A DNA stretch of 64,000 bases from Mesorhizobium sp. (GTDB lineage Bacteria > Pseudomonadota > Alphaproteobacteria > Rhizobiales > Rhizobiaceae), in contig SAQR01000008.1 of NCBI GenBank assembly GCA_004020365.1, positions 1 to 64,000 on the forward strand, given 5' to 3'. The translations under genes were made by a program, and so were the position numbers. A model generated the notes under the pieces. It did no database searches. It was not told the origin of the DNA and saw nothing but the letters and a program-made list of their open reading frames with translations. This document shows, one piece after another, positions 34,635 through 43,654 of this stretch. Each line of letters begins with the position of its first letter. Position 1 is the stretch's first letter.

Positions 34635-36833
34635 GTGCCCCGCCATTCCGCGCTTTTCGTCCTGACGGCAGCGCTTGCTGCCTCCGTTTCGCTGCCAGCC
34701 CATGCCGACATGATGTTCAACCGGGTTGCGAGCTTCGCAGTCGGCGGAAACCTGCCGGCGGACGTCGAGAAGACCACGCCGACTTCGTCCGAGATCATCA
34801 CGGCGAGCGAAGACGGCACGACGCTGGTTTATTCCGATAGCCCGCTTGGCGCGGTCGGCTTTATCGACATCGCCGATCCCAAGGCGCCCAAGGCCGGCGG
34901 CATCGTCAAGATAGCAGGCGAGCCGAACTCGGTCGTGGTCATCGGCGGCAAGGTGCTGGCCGGCGTCAACACGTCCCAGAGCAAAGCCAGGCCTTCGGGC
35001 AATCTCACCGTTATCGACCTTGCCTCGAAGGCGATCGAAAGCACCTGCGACCTCGGCGGCCAACCGGACTCACTGGCGTTCAGCAAGGACGGCAAGTTTT
35101 TGGCCATCGCCATCGAGAACGAGCGCGACGAGGAGATGAACGACGGAGAAATTCCGCAGATGCCTGCGGGCGACCTTAGGATTTTCACGCTTGCCGAAGG
35201 CCAGCCTGATTGCGCGACGATGAAGACGGTCAACCTGGCGGGCATTGCCAAAGTCGCGGCGGAAGATCCGGAGCCGGAATTCGTCGCCTTCAACGAGGAC
35301 GGCGAGATCGCGGTCACGCTGCAGGAAAATAACCACATCGCCATCGTCAACGCCGAAACCGGCGCGATCGTCACGCACTTCTCCGCAGGCTCCGCCACGC
35401 TGGACAAGATCGACACCAGGAAGAACGGCGCCTTGTCGTTCGACGGCAAAATCGAAAACGCCGCGCGCGAACCCGACGCCGTGAAATGGCTCGACAATGA
35501 CCGTCTCGTCGTCGCCAACGAAGGCGACTACAAGGGCGGCACGCGCGGCTTCACCATCTTCAGCAAGAAGGGCGATGTCCTCTACGATTCCGGTTCGTCG
35601 TTCGAGTACCAGGTCGCCAATGCCGGCCATTATCCCGACGACCGCAACAAGAAGGGCGTCGAGCCGGAAGGTCTCGAGACCGGCACGTTCGGCGAGGACA
35701 GACTGATTTTCGTCGCTTCGGAGCGTGGCTCCGTAGTCGGCGTCTACAAGGACACGGGTACTGAGCCTCAGTTTGTCCAGATCCTGCCGTCCGGCATCGG
35801 TCCGGAAGGTCTGGTCGCGATCTCGTCGCGCAATCTCCTGGTCACCGCCAACGAGGCCGACCTGGTCGAGGACGGGCTCGCCCGCTCGCACGTGATGATC
35901 TACGAGCGCTCCGAAGGCCCCGCCATTTACCCGATGATCACGGCAAAACCCACGGCAGACGGCACGCCGCTCGGCTGGGGCGCGCTTTCGGCGCTCGCTG
36001 CCGGCGACACTGCCGGCAAGCTGTTCGCTGCCTCGGACTCGTTCTACGCCAACGCGCCGTCGATCTTCGAGATCGATGCCACCCAGACGCCGGCGCTGAT
36101 CACCGGCAAGACCATCGTCACGCGTGGCGGCCATCCTGCGCAGAAGCTCGACATCGAGGGTCTTGTCGCCGACGGTGAAGGCGGCTTCTGGCTGGCCAAT
36201 GAAGGCGATCCGGCAAAGCTCGTCCCGCATGCCATACTGCGCGTCGACGACAAGGGCGAGATCAAGCAGGAAATCGGCTTCCCGATGGAACTGCTCGCCC
36301 ACCAGAGCCGCTTCGGTCTCGAAGGCATCACCGCGGTCGGCGAAGGCGACGACCTGACTCTGGTGATGACCGTGCAGCGCGAATGGGCCGATGATCCGAA
36401 GGGCCAGGTCAAGCTCTTGGCCTACAAGCCGAAGGCCAAGGAATGGTCGGCGGTGCGCTACCCGCTCGAGGCGACCGAAGCCGGCTGGATGGGCTTGTCC
36501 GAGATCACCACGCATGACGGCAAGCTCTTCATCCTCGATCGCGACAACCAGATCGGCGACCTGGCCAAGGTGAAGCGCATCTATTCGGTGGCGCTCGACG
36601 CCTTCAAACCGGCCAAGCTCGGCGGCGACCTGCCACTGGTCGAAAAGACGCTGGTGCGCGACATCATCAGTGACCTGAAATCGGCCACCAACGGCTATGT
36701 CATCGACAAGGTCGAAGGTTTCACCATCGACAAGAACGGCGATATCTTCGTCGCTACCGACAATGACGGCGTCGACGATTCTTCCGGCGAAACGCTGTTT
36801 TTACGTCTGGGCAACGTAAGCGCAGTGAATTGA
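34635..36833 (+). CDS. Large secreted phytase-esterase-like beta-propeller protein
   Basis: A 732-residue exported protein. Start GTG at 34635 is set by AGGAG 9 nt upstream and yields a clean signal peptide (VLTAALAASVSLPAHA). The first 400 residues repeat a propeller-type pattern (SSEIITASEDGTTLVYSDSP, GQPDSLAFSKDGKFLAIA, AREPDAVKWLDNDRLVVANE). The C-terminal part matches the esterase-like activity of phytase family (KLDIEGLVADGEGGFWLANE, MELLAHQSRFGLEGI, KVEGFTIDKNGDIFVATDND). It is probably periplasmic or secreted and may hydrolyse phosphate esters. Confidence 0.82.
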   Translation: MPRHSALFVLTAALAASVSLPAHADMMFNRVASFAVGGNLPADVEKTTPTSSEIITASEDGTTLVYSDSPLGAVGFIDIADPKAPKAGGIVKIAGEPNSVVVIGGKVLAGVNTSQSKARPSGNLTVIDLASKAIESTCDLGGQPDSLAFSKDGKFLAIAIENERDEEMNDGEIPQMPAGDLRIFTLAEGQPDCATMKTVNLAGIAKVAAEDPEPEFVAFNEDGEIAVTLQENNHIAIVNAETGAIVTHFSAGSATLDKIDTRKNGALSFDGKIENAAREPDAVKWLDNDRLVVANEGDYKGGTRGFTIFSKKGDVLYDSGSSFEYQVANAGHYPDDRNKKGVEPEGLETGTFGEDRLIFVASERGSVVGVYKDTGTEPQFVQILPSGIGPEGLVAISSRNLLVTANEADLVEDGLARSHVMIYERSEGPAIYPMITAKPTADGTPLGWGALSALAAGDTAGKLFAASDSFYANAPSIFEIDATQTPALITGKTIVTRGGHPAQKLDIEGLVADGEGGFWLANEGDPAKLVPHAILRVDDKGEIKQEIGFPMELLAHQSRFGLEGITAVGEGDDLTLVMTVQREWADDPKGQVKLLAYKPKAKEWSAVRYPLEATEAGWMGLSEITTHDGKLFILDRDNQIGDLAKVKRIYSVALDAFKPAKLGGDLPLVEKTLVRDIISDLKSATNGYVIDKVEGFTIDKNGDIFVATDNDGVDDSSGETLFLRLGNVSAVN

Positions 36834-37177
36834 GGTGTTATATGGAGTGTCCCGCTCATCGGGCCGCGGAGCCTGTCCTCGGGCTTGCCGGAGGCAAGAC
36901 CCGTGGCGGCCACCTTCTCCCCGCTGGGGAGAAGGGGCTGGCATCAACGCTGGCGAGCTCCTCTCCCCTTCAGCGCTGTGCATAAACCCGGCTAGATTGG
37001 ATTGAATCGGACGCTTGGTACCCGCCCGAGACCGTCCTCACAGATCGGGGAAGAGCGGCGTGGCCCTGCTCGTTGCAGACGTTCGGAAGATCGCCACAGG
37101 TGGGAGGCGGCCGTTGCCGCGAGGTAGTTGCTGCCTGCGCGAGCCGGGACCTAGATCGCCATCAAGGCTTCCAGATG
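36834..37177. other. Gene-free interval with a CCTTCTCC hairpin
   Basis: No coding frame with family support is seen in these 344 bases. They contain a perfect 10-bp hairpin, CCTTCTCCCC-GCT-GGGGAGAAGG (36913-36935), without a T-run, so it is not a normal terminator. Related arms occur at 56.4-56.6 kb. The segment marks the change from core-like genes to the patchwork region. Confidence 0.6.
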
Positions 37178-38002
37178 TCATTCTACTATCTGAGCGGTTT
37201 CGACATCGATTTCGTCGTGAATCTTCTCATCATGACGGAAACTGATCCAACTCATCGGAATGGAGGCGAGATAAAGTACAGTCAGAGCAACCAGAAACTC
37301 GCTGGGGTAGAGCACGACGGCCGCAACCAGCCCTGCGACTACTAAGAACGACGCAATCGTCACCCTCTTGGGGACTTGGCAAGCCCACTTCTTCCCGGAA
37401 AAAGTCGGGATCGTCGAAACCATCAGGAAAGCGATCAGAGCTGCGTGCAGCCCCGCAATCTGAACAGTTGCAGGTGTCGGCGGAGCCAGCGATATTGGCA
37501 ACAACACCGTTAGGGCAGCGGCCGGTGTCGGCATCCCAGTGAAATACGCTTTCTGCCATGCCGCTGTTGCCGAATTTGACTGCGCATTGAAGCGCGCCAG
37601 GCGCGCGGCCGAAGCAAGAGCGAATGCCATTAGGCACAGGCTGAACGGGCCGGTCATCAATGCCTCGCCCCAAAAGAAAAGCAGGACGATCGGCGCTACG
37701 CCGAAGCTAAGAAAATCTGCGAGACTGTCAAATTCGGCTCCGAACTGTGACGACGCATGCAACCGTCTCGCCAGACGGCCATCAAGACCGTCGAGCACTG
37801 CTGCCACGACGATCGCCAACAGTGCGAATTCGAACTCGTTTTCGATCGAAAAGCGAACGGAAGCCAAGCCCGAGCAAAGCGCCAACGCTGTTATGGCATT
37901 GGGTATCTGCAGGACAAGTCGAGAATGTGTTTTGTGGCCGTCCGATATCGTGCTCTTGCTGTCGTTCAATGCCGCGTCAGCCGACTTGCGTTCATTCGCC
38001 AT
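37178..38002 (-). CDS. CDP-alcohol phosphatidyltransferase (phosphatidylserine synthase type)
   Basis: A 274-residue membrane enzyme. The CDP-alcohol phosphatidyltransferase motif is complete: DGLDGRLARRLHASSQFGAE followed by FDSLADFLSFG (D-G-x2-A-R-x8-G-x3-D-x3-D). Several membrane spans follow (AALIAFLMVSTIPTF, VTIASFLVVAGLVAAVVLYP). It resembles bacterial PssA-type proteins, which make phosphatidylserine from CDP-diacylglycerol, but related enzymes use other alcohols. Start ATG at 38002 overlaps the end of the phosphoethanolamine-transferase-like gene by 37 nt, so the two form one operon. Confidence 0.85.
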   Translation of the reverse strand: MANERKSADAALNDSKSTISDGHKTHSRLVLQIPNAITALALCSGLASVRFSIENEFEFALLAIVVAAVLDGLDGRLARRLHASSQFGAEFDSLADFLSFGVAPIVLLFFWGEALMTGPFSLCLMAFALASAARLARFNAQSNSATAAWQKAYFTGMPTPAAALTVLLPISLAPPTPATVQIAGLHAALIAFLMVSTIPTFSGKKWACQVPKRVTIASFLVVAGLVAAVVLYPSEFLVALTVLYLASIPMSWISFRHDEKIHDEIDVETAQIVE

Positions 38003-39756
38003 TGTCGCTCTTCCTTGTTGTCTGCCATCCCCTGCAATTCGCTCGAGATTGTTTCCGGACCTGTGACGCAGCCAATGTCGCCCTTGCAAATATTCGGATG
38101 CGAGTTCGTCAGCGTCAGGAGGTCAGGCCGCTGGCGACCCTTTTGAATCGTTGGATCGACTGAGTGCCAAGCGGGACGATTGGAGAACAATCCGAGGATA
38201 TCGTCTGTTACGAATTGAGGCTGCGATGTAAGGCCGTGAAGGAGGGAGCTTTCGTATCGGGCCGATATTTCGGATGGTCGGTACCCCATCAACTCCAACA
38301 GCGTTGGCGCTATCGCAAAATGACTGGCCATGTTCGGATATTGCTTGGCGACTTTCTCAAAGCGGGCCCGAAGCTCCTCATCCCCGGTTGAAACTAACAT
38401 TGGAACTATGGCTTCGTTCGGGTCTACATTGGTATATGAACTGCAGTGCGTGAGATGGCCGACGCTGAAATTTTGTCCATGGTCCGACGTGTAAATCATC
38501 GTTGCGTCCCGCCAGTCGGCCTCATCGATCAAACGAGACAAAGTGCGGTCTGTCGACCAGCGCACCGCGTTTGCATAGGATTGAAGCGTCCCTGAGGTGC
38601 CGGCGTCGGATGTGAACTCCGCAGGCGACCCGTCAGTGTAGGGAAAATGCGCGCCATTCTTGTTCGCGTATATAAAAACAGGATCGCCGACGCTCATTTC
38701 CTTGAGCACGATACTAACGAGTTCATCGTCGAGATCATGCGTTCGAATTGCATTGTCCAACTTGTAGAATCGGTCGATCGAAATCGCTTCGGCGGGCGTC
38801 ATGTAGTTTTGCAGTTTGCCATAGACGGTGACGAAACCTGCCTGGGCGTCTATGAACACGGTGCGATAACCTGCCCTCTTTGCATACTGCCAGACTGTCG
38901 GGCTCGCCTTGACTGATTGAATTAGATCTCGAGGATAGGCCATGAAGCGAAGCAATGCGTTCGATTGAAGAGAGCAATTTGAACCGGACACAGCCGGGCC
39001 AAAATCAATCAATCGGCTTCTGAGTTCGGCCAGTTGCGGAGTGACGAGGTTATGGGGCTCAAGGCTTACGAAGTCGGACCGAATGCTTTCGTCGACCAGC
39101 AGCACGATAGCCCGCGCCTGTTTTCGTTCCGGCGTCATGGATACGATTTCCCGCTCCGGGAACGCTCCACTGTTCAGCTTGTAAGCTGCGATCGCTACCT
39201 GGGACAGCGGCGAGAACTGCTTCGGCAGCGCTTCTGAACCTTTGCCCTCTCGATAAATAACCACGCCCGCAATGAGGACGATCGGCAACATGGGCACTAG
39301 TGGTGACCAGTATCTGGTCTTGCGTGTCGCCAGTGGCGGAAGGGAGGGGGGCATGGCGATTGCGATAACACCCAATATCGCGACAGCGACTGACCACCAA
39401 ATCGCATTGGAATAAAATTCGGACGCCCTGTGAGCCTCGTGGCGGACCGTCCAGAAAGTGAGAACGTCGAAGATGAAGAACTCGGACCCTTGGACTAGGT
39501 AATAGCCATAGGCTGCGGCGCTTGATATCGCGAGGGGGACAGCCCACAAGAGCCGAATGATCCAGTTGGGATGAAAGGCAGCGGCCAACACTGCCAACAC
39601 AGAGATGACCCAGATGATGCTGAAGATCATCAAGGTCAGCTGGCGCTGATCGTCAATGAGCAACCGGATGCGGTCGATAAAGCCATGATTGGTAAGGAGG
39701 ATCACTGCGAGCAGCAACACGCATTTCAGGGCAAGAAGTGACCTCCCTTCTCGCAT
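37966..39756 (-). CDS. Membrane sulfatase-fold protein, phosphoethanolamine-transferase-like
   Basis: A 596-residue protein: about five N-terminal membrane helices (LLALKCVLLLAVILLTNHGF to about residue 180) and a periplasmic alkaline-phosphatase-fold domain. Metal motifs VDESIRSDF and IYTSDHGQNFSVG are present, and the nucleophile region reads AVSGSNCSLQSNALLRF. The usual threonine of EptA-type transferases (CGT-T) is not conserved there, so the exact nucleophile is uncertain. Related enzymes add phosphoethanolamine or another phospholipid headgroup to lipid A or glycans. Start ATG at 39756 has AAGGAGG 7 nt upstream; 16 further upstream residues are possible with GTG. Confidence 0.75.
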   Translation of the reverse strand: MREGRSLLALKCVLLLAVILLTNHGFIDRIRLLIDDQRQLTLMIFSIIWVISVLAVLAAAFHPNWIIRLLWAVPLAISSAAAYGYYLVQGSEFFIFDVLTFWTVRHEAHRASEFYSNAIWWSVAVAILGVIAIAMPPSLPPLATRKTRYWSPLVPMLPIVLIAGVVIYREGKGSEALPKQFSPLSQVAIAAYKLNSGAFPEREIVSMTPERKQARAIVLLVDESIRSDFVSLEPHNLVTPQLAELRSRLIDFGPAVSGSNCSLQSNALLRFMAYPRDLIQSVKASPTVWQYAKRAGYRTVFIDAQAGFVTVYGKLQNYMTPAEAISIDRFYKLDNAIRTHDLDDELVSIVLKEMSVGDPVFIYANKNGAHFPYTDGSPAEFTSDAGTSGTLQSYANAVRWSTDRTLSRLIDEADWRDATMIYTSDHGQNFSVGHLTHCSSYTNVDPNEAIVPMLVSTGDEELRARFEKVAKQYPNMASHFAIAPTLLELMGYRPSEISARYESSLLHGLTSQPQFVTDDILGLFSNRPAWHSVDPTIQKGRQRPDLLTLTNSHPNICKGDIGCVTGPETISSELQGMADNKEERQWRMNASRLTRH

Positions 39757-40123
39757 TTGACGCCTCCTTGCCTCCCACTTCCTTGTCGCATCGGCATTGG
39801 CCACGCTTTGGGGTGTTCAGGCAGGGAGTTTATCGTCGGCTAAGTTTTCGGGAAGTTCACAATATGACAGATAGATGACGTGGTTGGACAGTAGAAAGGC
39901 GGTGCCTCATAGGCCATGCACCAAGCAAAGGGAGTAGAAGCAGGCCTAGCATCAGCCCGATGGGGAACAGGATTCCTGCGCAACGTCCTCGGACGCCTCT
40001 CTGACGGACGCGTCGTCTTCCAATTCAGTGCCTGCAGAGCTTTCGACCACGTACGGACGGAAATCATGCTGGCGAAGACATTACGATTCAAAGTCTGGAG
40101 CGTAGTAGGCACACCCTGCGATC
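39757..40123. other. Gene-free interval in the patchwork region
   Basis: No supported gene in these 367 bases. Short frames exist on both strands (for example 39840-40112 and 39916-40140), but none has a ribosome site or a family resemblance. The segment lies between the membrane sulfatase-like gene and the helicase fragment and is probably recombination debris. Confidence 0.5.
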
Positions 40124-40483
40124 GTGATGCAATTGCTTGATTGTAAACTGGCTAATACGGTTCGGATATTTCAGCAGCACGTTAAAAGCAATGGTCTCAC
40201 GCCGACACAAATGAAAGAGGCAACCGCCAAACAGTTAAATGATGGACACGCTGCTCGCATCCTGCTGTTCGTAAAGCTGTTCTACAGATATCCGAGGAGT
40301 GGGAACGGACTGAGAGAAGGAGGCTGGATCGACTTCGAGGATATGGTCATTCAAGCAGGACGGTATATCGAAGCCGGGACGTATCAGAATCCCTACAAAA
40401 TGGTTCTCGCTGACGAATTTCAGGATTCTTCCCGAGCCCGCAGACCGTTCGACAGCTTCAGGTCTACCGTGAGGGGCACGTGA
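40124..40483 (+). pseudogene. UvrD/Rep-type helicase fragment
   Basis: A frame of 119 codons whose residues about 15-105 look like an internal slice of an SF1 helicase: FQQHVKSNGLTPTQMKEATA, then GWIDFEDMVIQAGRYIEAGT and the Walker B/motif II MVLADEFQDSSRAR. These are features of a ~600-900-residue UvrD or helicase IV protein. Walker A, the C-terminal helicase motifs and all flanking parts are missing; similarity ends near 40440, and two TAG codons precede the frame. It is a remnant, overlapping the end of the convergent nuclease gene. Confidence 0.65.
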
Positions 40484-41154
40484 TCGCTCAATCCGGCTGC
40501 GACAAAGTCATCGTAAGTACCCAGCCTTGCTGACGAAATCGCGAATCCTCGCGGCACAAACGCGTAATCGATGTGGGAGCCATGCCCTTTTTGCCAGCGA
40601 TGGAAGTAGCTGGACGATGTCTCCGAACCGAATTTCTCGTCGCGAGTATGATGCCACGCGCTGATAACGCCGAGGCTTTCGAGGACATCCAGGACCCGAC
40701 CGAAATGTCCGGCAGGACCTCTCTTTGCATCGAATTTGACCGATTGATTGAAATCACCCGCCAGGATCGCGCCTTTTTCGGAGATGAAGGCTGACAGCCT
40801 GGACAGCGCCCGAAGCGTCGGTGCAACGTAGTCGCCATCCTTCTTGGCACAGAGCCCGACCAGATATAGCTGGTCCGAACCTCGAACGGCCCTGACGGGG
40901 AGAAAGAGCGACTCCTCGACAGCAATGTCCATGGTCTCGATTTTCCATCCGTTCATGCCTATCACTGCCAAGCCATATCCGGGATGTGATCCGATCCAGA
41001 CACCAGTAGCATCGCCACCGACAAGAGGTACGCAGTCCTTCGATGCCTCGGAGAGAACGACGATATCAGGCGCATAAGCTTTCAGGACTTTTGCTTTTCG
41101 ATGAAACCCTCCAGCACAATTCCACGCTACCAGCCGCATGCTCTCGTTCGCCAT
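40420..41154 (-). CDS. Endonuclease/exonuclease/phosphatase-family protein
   Basis: A 244-residue EEP-fold phosphodiesterase. Motifs: VAWNCAGGFHRKAKVL (metal-binding Asn), PDIVVLSEASKD (Glu), the central AILAGDFNQSVKFDAKRG (D-x-N), and the C-terminal GHGSHIDYAFVPR followed by GLSDHVPLTVDL (catalytic His). The full set suggests an active nuclease or phosphatase. It has no signal peptide. Stand-alone in the patchwork region. The start could also be the methionine at 41139. Its stop codon lies inside the helicase fragment on the other strand. Confidence 0.8.
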   Translation of the reverse strand: MANESMRLVAWNCAGGFHRKAKVLKAYAPDIVVLSEASKDCVPLVGGDATGVWIGSHPGYGLAVIGMNGWKIETMDIAVEESLFLPVRAVRGSDQLYLVGLCAKKDGDYVAPTLRALSRLSAFISEKGAILAGDFNQSVKFDAKRGPAGHFGRVLDVLESLGVISAWHHTRDEKFGSETSSSYFHRWQKGHGSHIDYAFVPRGFAISSARLGTYDDFVAAGLSDHVPLTVDLKLSNGLRAREES

Positions 41155-41467
41155 TAGACGCGCCTCTTGCCCCAAATCACACCCTTCCGACCTCTGAACC
41201 AGCGGACGCTCATTGACAACAACGGATACGCATGATGTCGCTTCGACATCGGTTGCGGGGGTTCAAAATTGGTTGCAATGTTGGTCGAAAGCGACGGGCA
41301 ACGCTCGTCGTCCTTCAGGCGACTGCTGGCGGCGCTTTGCGCTTGCCTTCTTTCATTCCATACCTACGCTGCCGCGGCTGGCTCCGGCCTTGCAGTTGCA
41401 AGATGTGCTCCAACGGCAAGGCCTACGGAGACAAGACAGCTGCACCGCTGTGCATCCGATGAGAACG
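41155..41467. other. Gene-free interval
   Basis: No supported gene or clear terminator seen. Plus-strand frames here (41213, 41232, 41269) extend into the antisense of the ABC ATPase gene and show no family resemblance. Confidence 0.5.
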
Positions 41468-42196
41468 CTAATGGTCCCCGTCTCTGGCGAGAAACCGTTT
41501 GAGCCGCGGATTCTCCGGCGTGCCGAAAACAAGACCTGGCGCACCGCTTTCCGCAATCTTGCCCTCGTCCATGAACCAGACGGTGTTCGCCACCTCACGG
41601 GCAAACCCCATTTCGTGGGTGACAACGATCATGGTCATCCCGCTTTTTGCGAGTGCCTTCATGACTTGCAAGACCTCGCCCACCTTCTCTGGATCAAGTG
41701 CGCTGGTCGGCTCGTCGAACAGCATGATCTCCGGGTCCATCGCCAGGGCACGCGCGATCGCAACTCTTTGGCGTTGCCCTCCCGATAGCTTGGCTGGCAC
41801 CGTGTTGGCCTTGTCAGCCAGGCCTACCCGGGCGAGTTCCTGGATGGCCCTCTCCTTGGCTTGCGCTTTCGGAATCCTTCTCAACCGTTCCAAGCCCAGG
41901 GTGATGTTGCCGAGCGCAGTCAGGTGAGGGAACAGATTGAAGGCCTGGAACACGAAGCCGATCCGCTGCCGCAACCGATTGATGTTGATTTCCCTGGAGG
42001 CGACATCGACATCCCCGATAAGGATTCTCCCGCGTTGGATTGGCTCCAGGCGGGTGACGGCACGGATCAGGGTTGATTTGCCCGAACCGGACGGCCCGAG
42101 AACGACGGTCACTTCGCCTCGCTTGACTTCGCCTGATACGCCAGCGAGGACGTGGAGTGAACCGAACCACTTCTCGACGTTTTCGAACCTGATCAT
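41468..42196 (-). CDS. Polar amino acid ABC transporter, ATPase
   Basis: A 242-residue ATPase of the GlnQ/HisP type. Walker [18 protein letters not shown]-loop [17 protein letters not shown], signature [18 protein letters not shown], Walker [21 protein letters not shown] and the switch histidine in [15 protein letters not shown] are intact. Last gene of the leftward uptake operon; its ATG overlaps the preceding permease stop by 4 nt. It powers import of the solute captured by the binding protein at 43655. Confidence 0.95.
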   Translation of the reverse strand: MIRFENVEKWFGSLHVLAGVSGEVKRGEVTVVLGPSGSGKSTLIRAVTRLEPIQRGRILIGDVDVASREININRLRQRIGFVFQAFNLFPHLTALGNITLGLERLRRIPKAQAKERAIQELARVGLADKANTVPAKLSGGQRQRVAIARALAMDPEIMLFDEPTSALDPEKVGEVLQVMKALAKSGMTMIVVTHEMGFAREVANTVWFMDEGKIAESGAPGLVFGTPENPRLKRFLARDGDH

Positions 42197-42909
42197 GCGG
42201 GTGCCGCAGCCAAGCTGAGCCCACCGCCCCGTTCGGAAGCGATCCGACGTTCAAGCAAGCGCGCTGCCGAGGTCAGCGCGAAGCACAGGGCGAAATACGT
42301 GAGCGCGAGCAGCCCATAGACCTCGAACGGCCGCGTCATCAATTGGTTGTTCACCTGGGCAGCCGCGAAGGTTAATTCGTTGGCGCTGATGACGTAACCA
42401 AGCGACGTCTCCTTGATGGTCGAGACGAACTGGCTGACCATGCTCGGCAGCATATTGTGCAGGGCTTGGGGCAGCACGACTCGAAATGTCGTGGGGAAAT
42501 AACCCAGCCCGAGCGCTTTGGCCGCCTCCACTTGGCCCTTCGGAAGTCCCAGAATGCCTGCGCGGATGATCTCCGAAAGATAGCTCGCTTCATACACAAC
42601 GAGGGTGATGACCAACGTCTCGACACCGCCGACCGGACGGCCGATCACAAGCGGAACGACGAAATACACCCAGAAGATAAACATGATCAGCGGCAGCCCA
42701 CGCACGACGTGCACGATTGCAGTCGCTGGCAAGCGCAGCCAGCGATAAGGGCTGAGCCGGGCAAGTGCCAACGCGACAGCGAAAGGAAAGCTGAGCGAAA
42801 GGCCGACCGCCGCCATGAAGAGCGTCATAGCGAGCCCCCCGATCGGCCCATGCGGGTATTGGCCGACGAGAAAAAGGAGCCAGTAGTCTTGGAGAATCTG
42901 GACCATCAT
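42193..42909 (-). CDS. Polar amino acid ABC transporter, permease
   Basis: A 238-residue inner-membrane permease of the HisM/GlnP family with about five hydrophobic helices. The EAA-type cytoplasmic loop ([22 protein letters not shown]) that couples to the ATPase is present, as is [20 protein letters not shown]. Its start overlaps the stop of the other permease by 4 nt and its stop overlaps the ATPase start by 4 nt, so it is one tight operon. Confidence 0.92.
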   Translation of the reverse strand: MMVQILQDYWLLFLVGQYPHGPIGGLAMTLFMAAVGLSLSFPFAVALALARLSPYRWLRLPATAIVHVVRGLPLIMFIFWVYFVVPLVIGRPVGGVETLVITLVVYEASYLSEIIRAGILGLPKGQVEAAKALGLGYFPTTFRVVLPQALHNMLPSMVSQFVSTIKETSLGYVISANELTFAAAQVNNQLMTRPFEVYGLLALTYFALCFALTSAARLLERRIASERGGGLSLAAAPA

Positions 42910-43604
42910 CGGATCTCCAGCTTCAGCTTCCGGTCAGCAAAACTGCCAAGCGCCATGATGGCGAAAGAAATCGCGAGGTAGATGATCGTGGCAACTGCAA
43001 AGGCTTCGAAAGTCTTGAAGGTATAGCTGTCGACCTCCCGTGTGCGGTAGGTCAGTTCGGCGACACCAATCGCCATGGCCAGGCTGGTGTTCTTGAAGAG
43101 CAGCAAGGTCTGGTTGACCAGGGGCGGAATGACGATGCGGAATGCTTGCGGTAGAACGACCCAGCTCATTGCCTGCATGTAATTGAAACCGATCGAGCGA
43201 GCTGCTTCATATTGGGTTGACGGAATCGATTGGATGCCGCTGCGCAGGTCTTCAGAGACGTAGGCTCCGTTCGCGAGGCCGAGCGCAATCGTTGCAAGGA
43301 CGAATTCGCTGTTATGGCTGTTGACCCAGTCCCGCAGGACGTCGGGCAGAAGTTCCGGCATGCCGAAGTACCAGACGAAAATCTGGACGAGCAGCGGCAC
43401 GTTGCGGTGGTATTCTACATAGAGCGCCACGAACCATTCGCATGGCCGAAAGGGTGCCATGCGAATGAGTGTCAAGATGATGCCTGTCGTCATGCCGACG
43501 AGCCAGGCGGCGGCTGTCAGCGCGATCGTTGTTGCGATGCCCCAGAGAAACCAATCCAGGTATTGACCGGAAAGGACGGCTGCCGGATCGAACACGTAGC
43601 CCAT
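42906..43604 (-). CDS. Polar amino acid ABC transporter, permease
   Basis: A 232-residue permease, second half of the heteromeric channel. EAA loop DLRSGIQSIPSTQYEAARSI and VVLPQAFRIVIPPLVNQTLL are the family marks; hydrophobic helices begin with FLWGIATTIALTAAAWLVGM. The ATG at 43604 (MGYVFDPAAVLSGQYLDWFL) follows GGGAG; a longer frame to 43658 lacks a ribosome site and has a cysteine-containing non-family start. It lies 50 bp after the binding-protein gene. Confidence 0.92.
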   Translation of the reverse strand: MGYVFDPAAVLSGQYLDWFLWGIATTIALTAAAWLVGMTTGIILTLIRMAPFRPCEWFVALYVEYHRNVPLLVQIFVWYFGMPELLPDVLRDWVNSHNSEFVLATIALGLANGAYVSEDLRSGIQSIPSTQYEAARSIGFNYMQAMSWVVLPQAFRIVIPPLVNQTLLLFKNTSLAMAIGVAELTYRTREVDSYTFKTFEAFAVATIIYLAISFAIMALGSFADRKLKLEIR

Positions 43605-43654
43605 TACATCGGCTCCCAAACAAAATGGTAGGGCCAGCGCCCTACCATTTCCTG

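Noticed and set aside
39916-40140. Plus-strand frame beginning MHQAKGVEAG, like a helicase VHxAKGLE motif
   Set aside because: It lies upstream of the motif II fragment in the wrong order and the rest of the frame is not helicase-like; a chance match.
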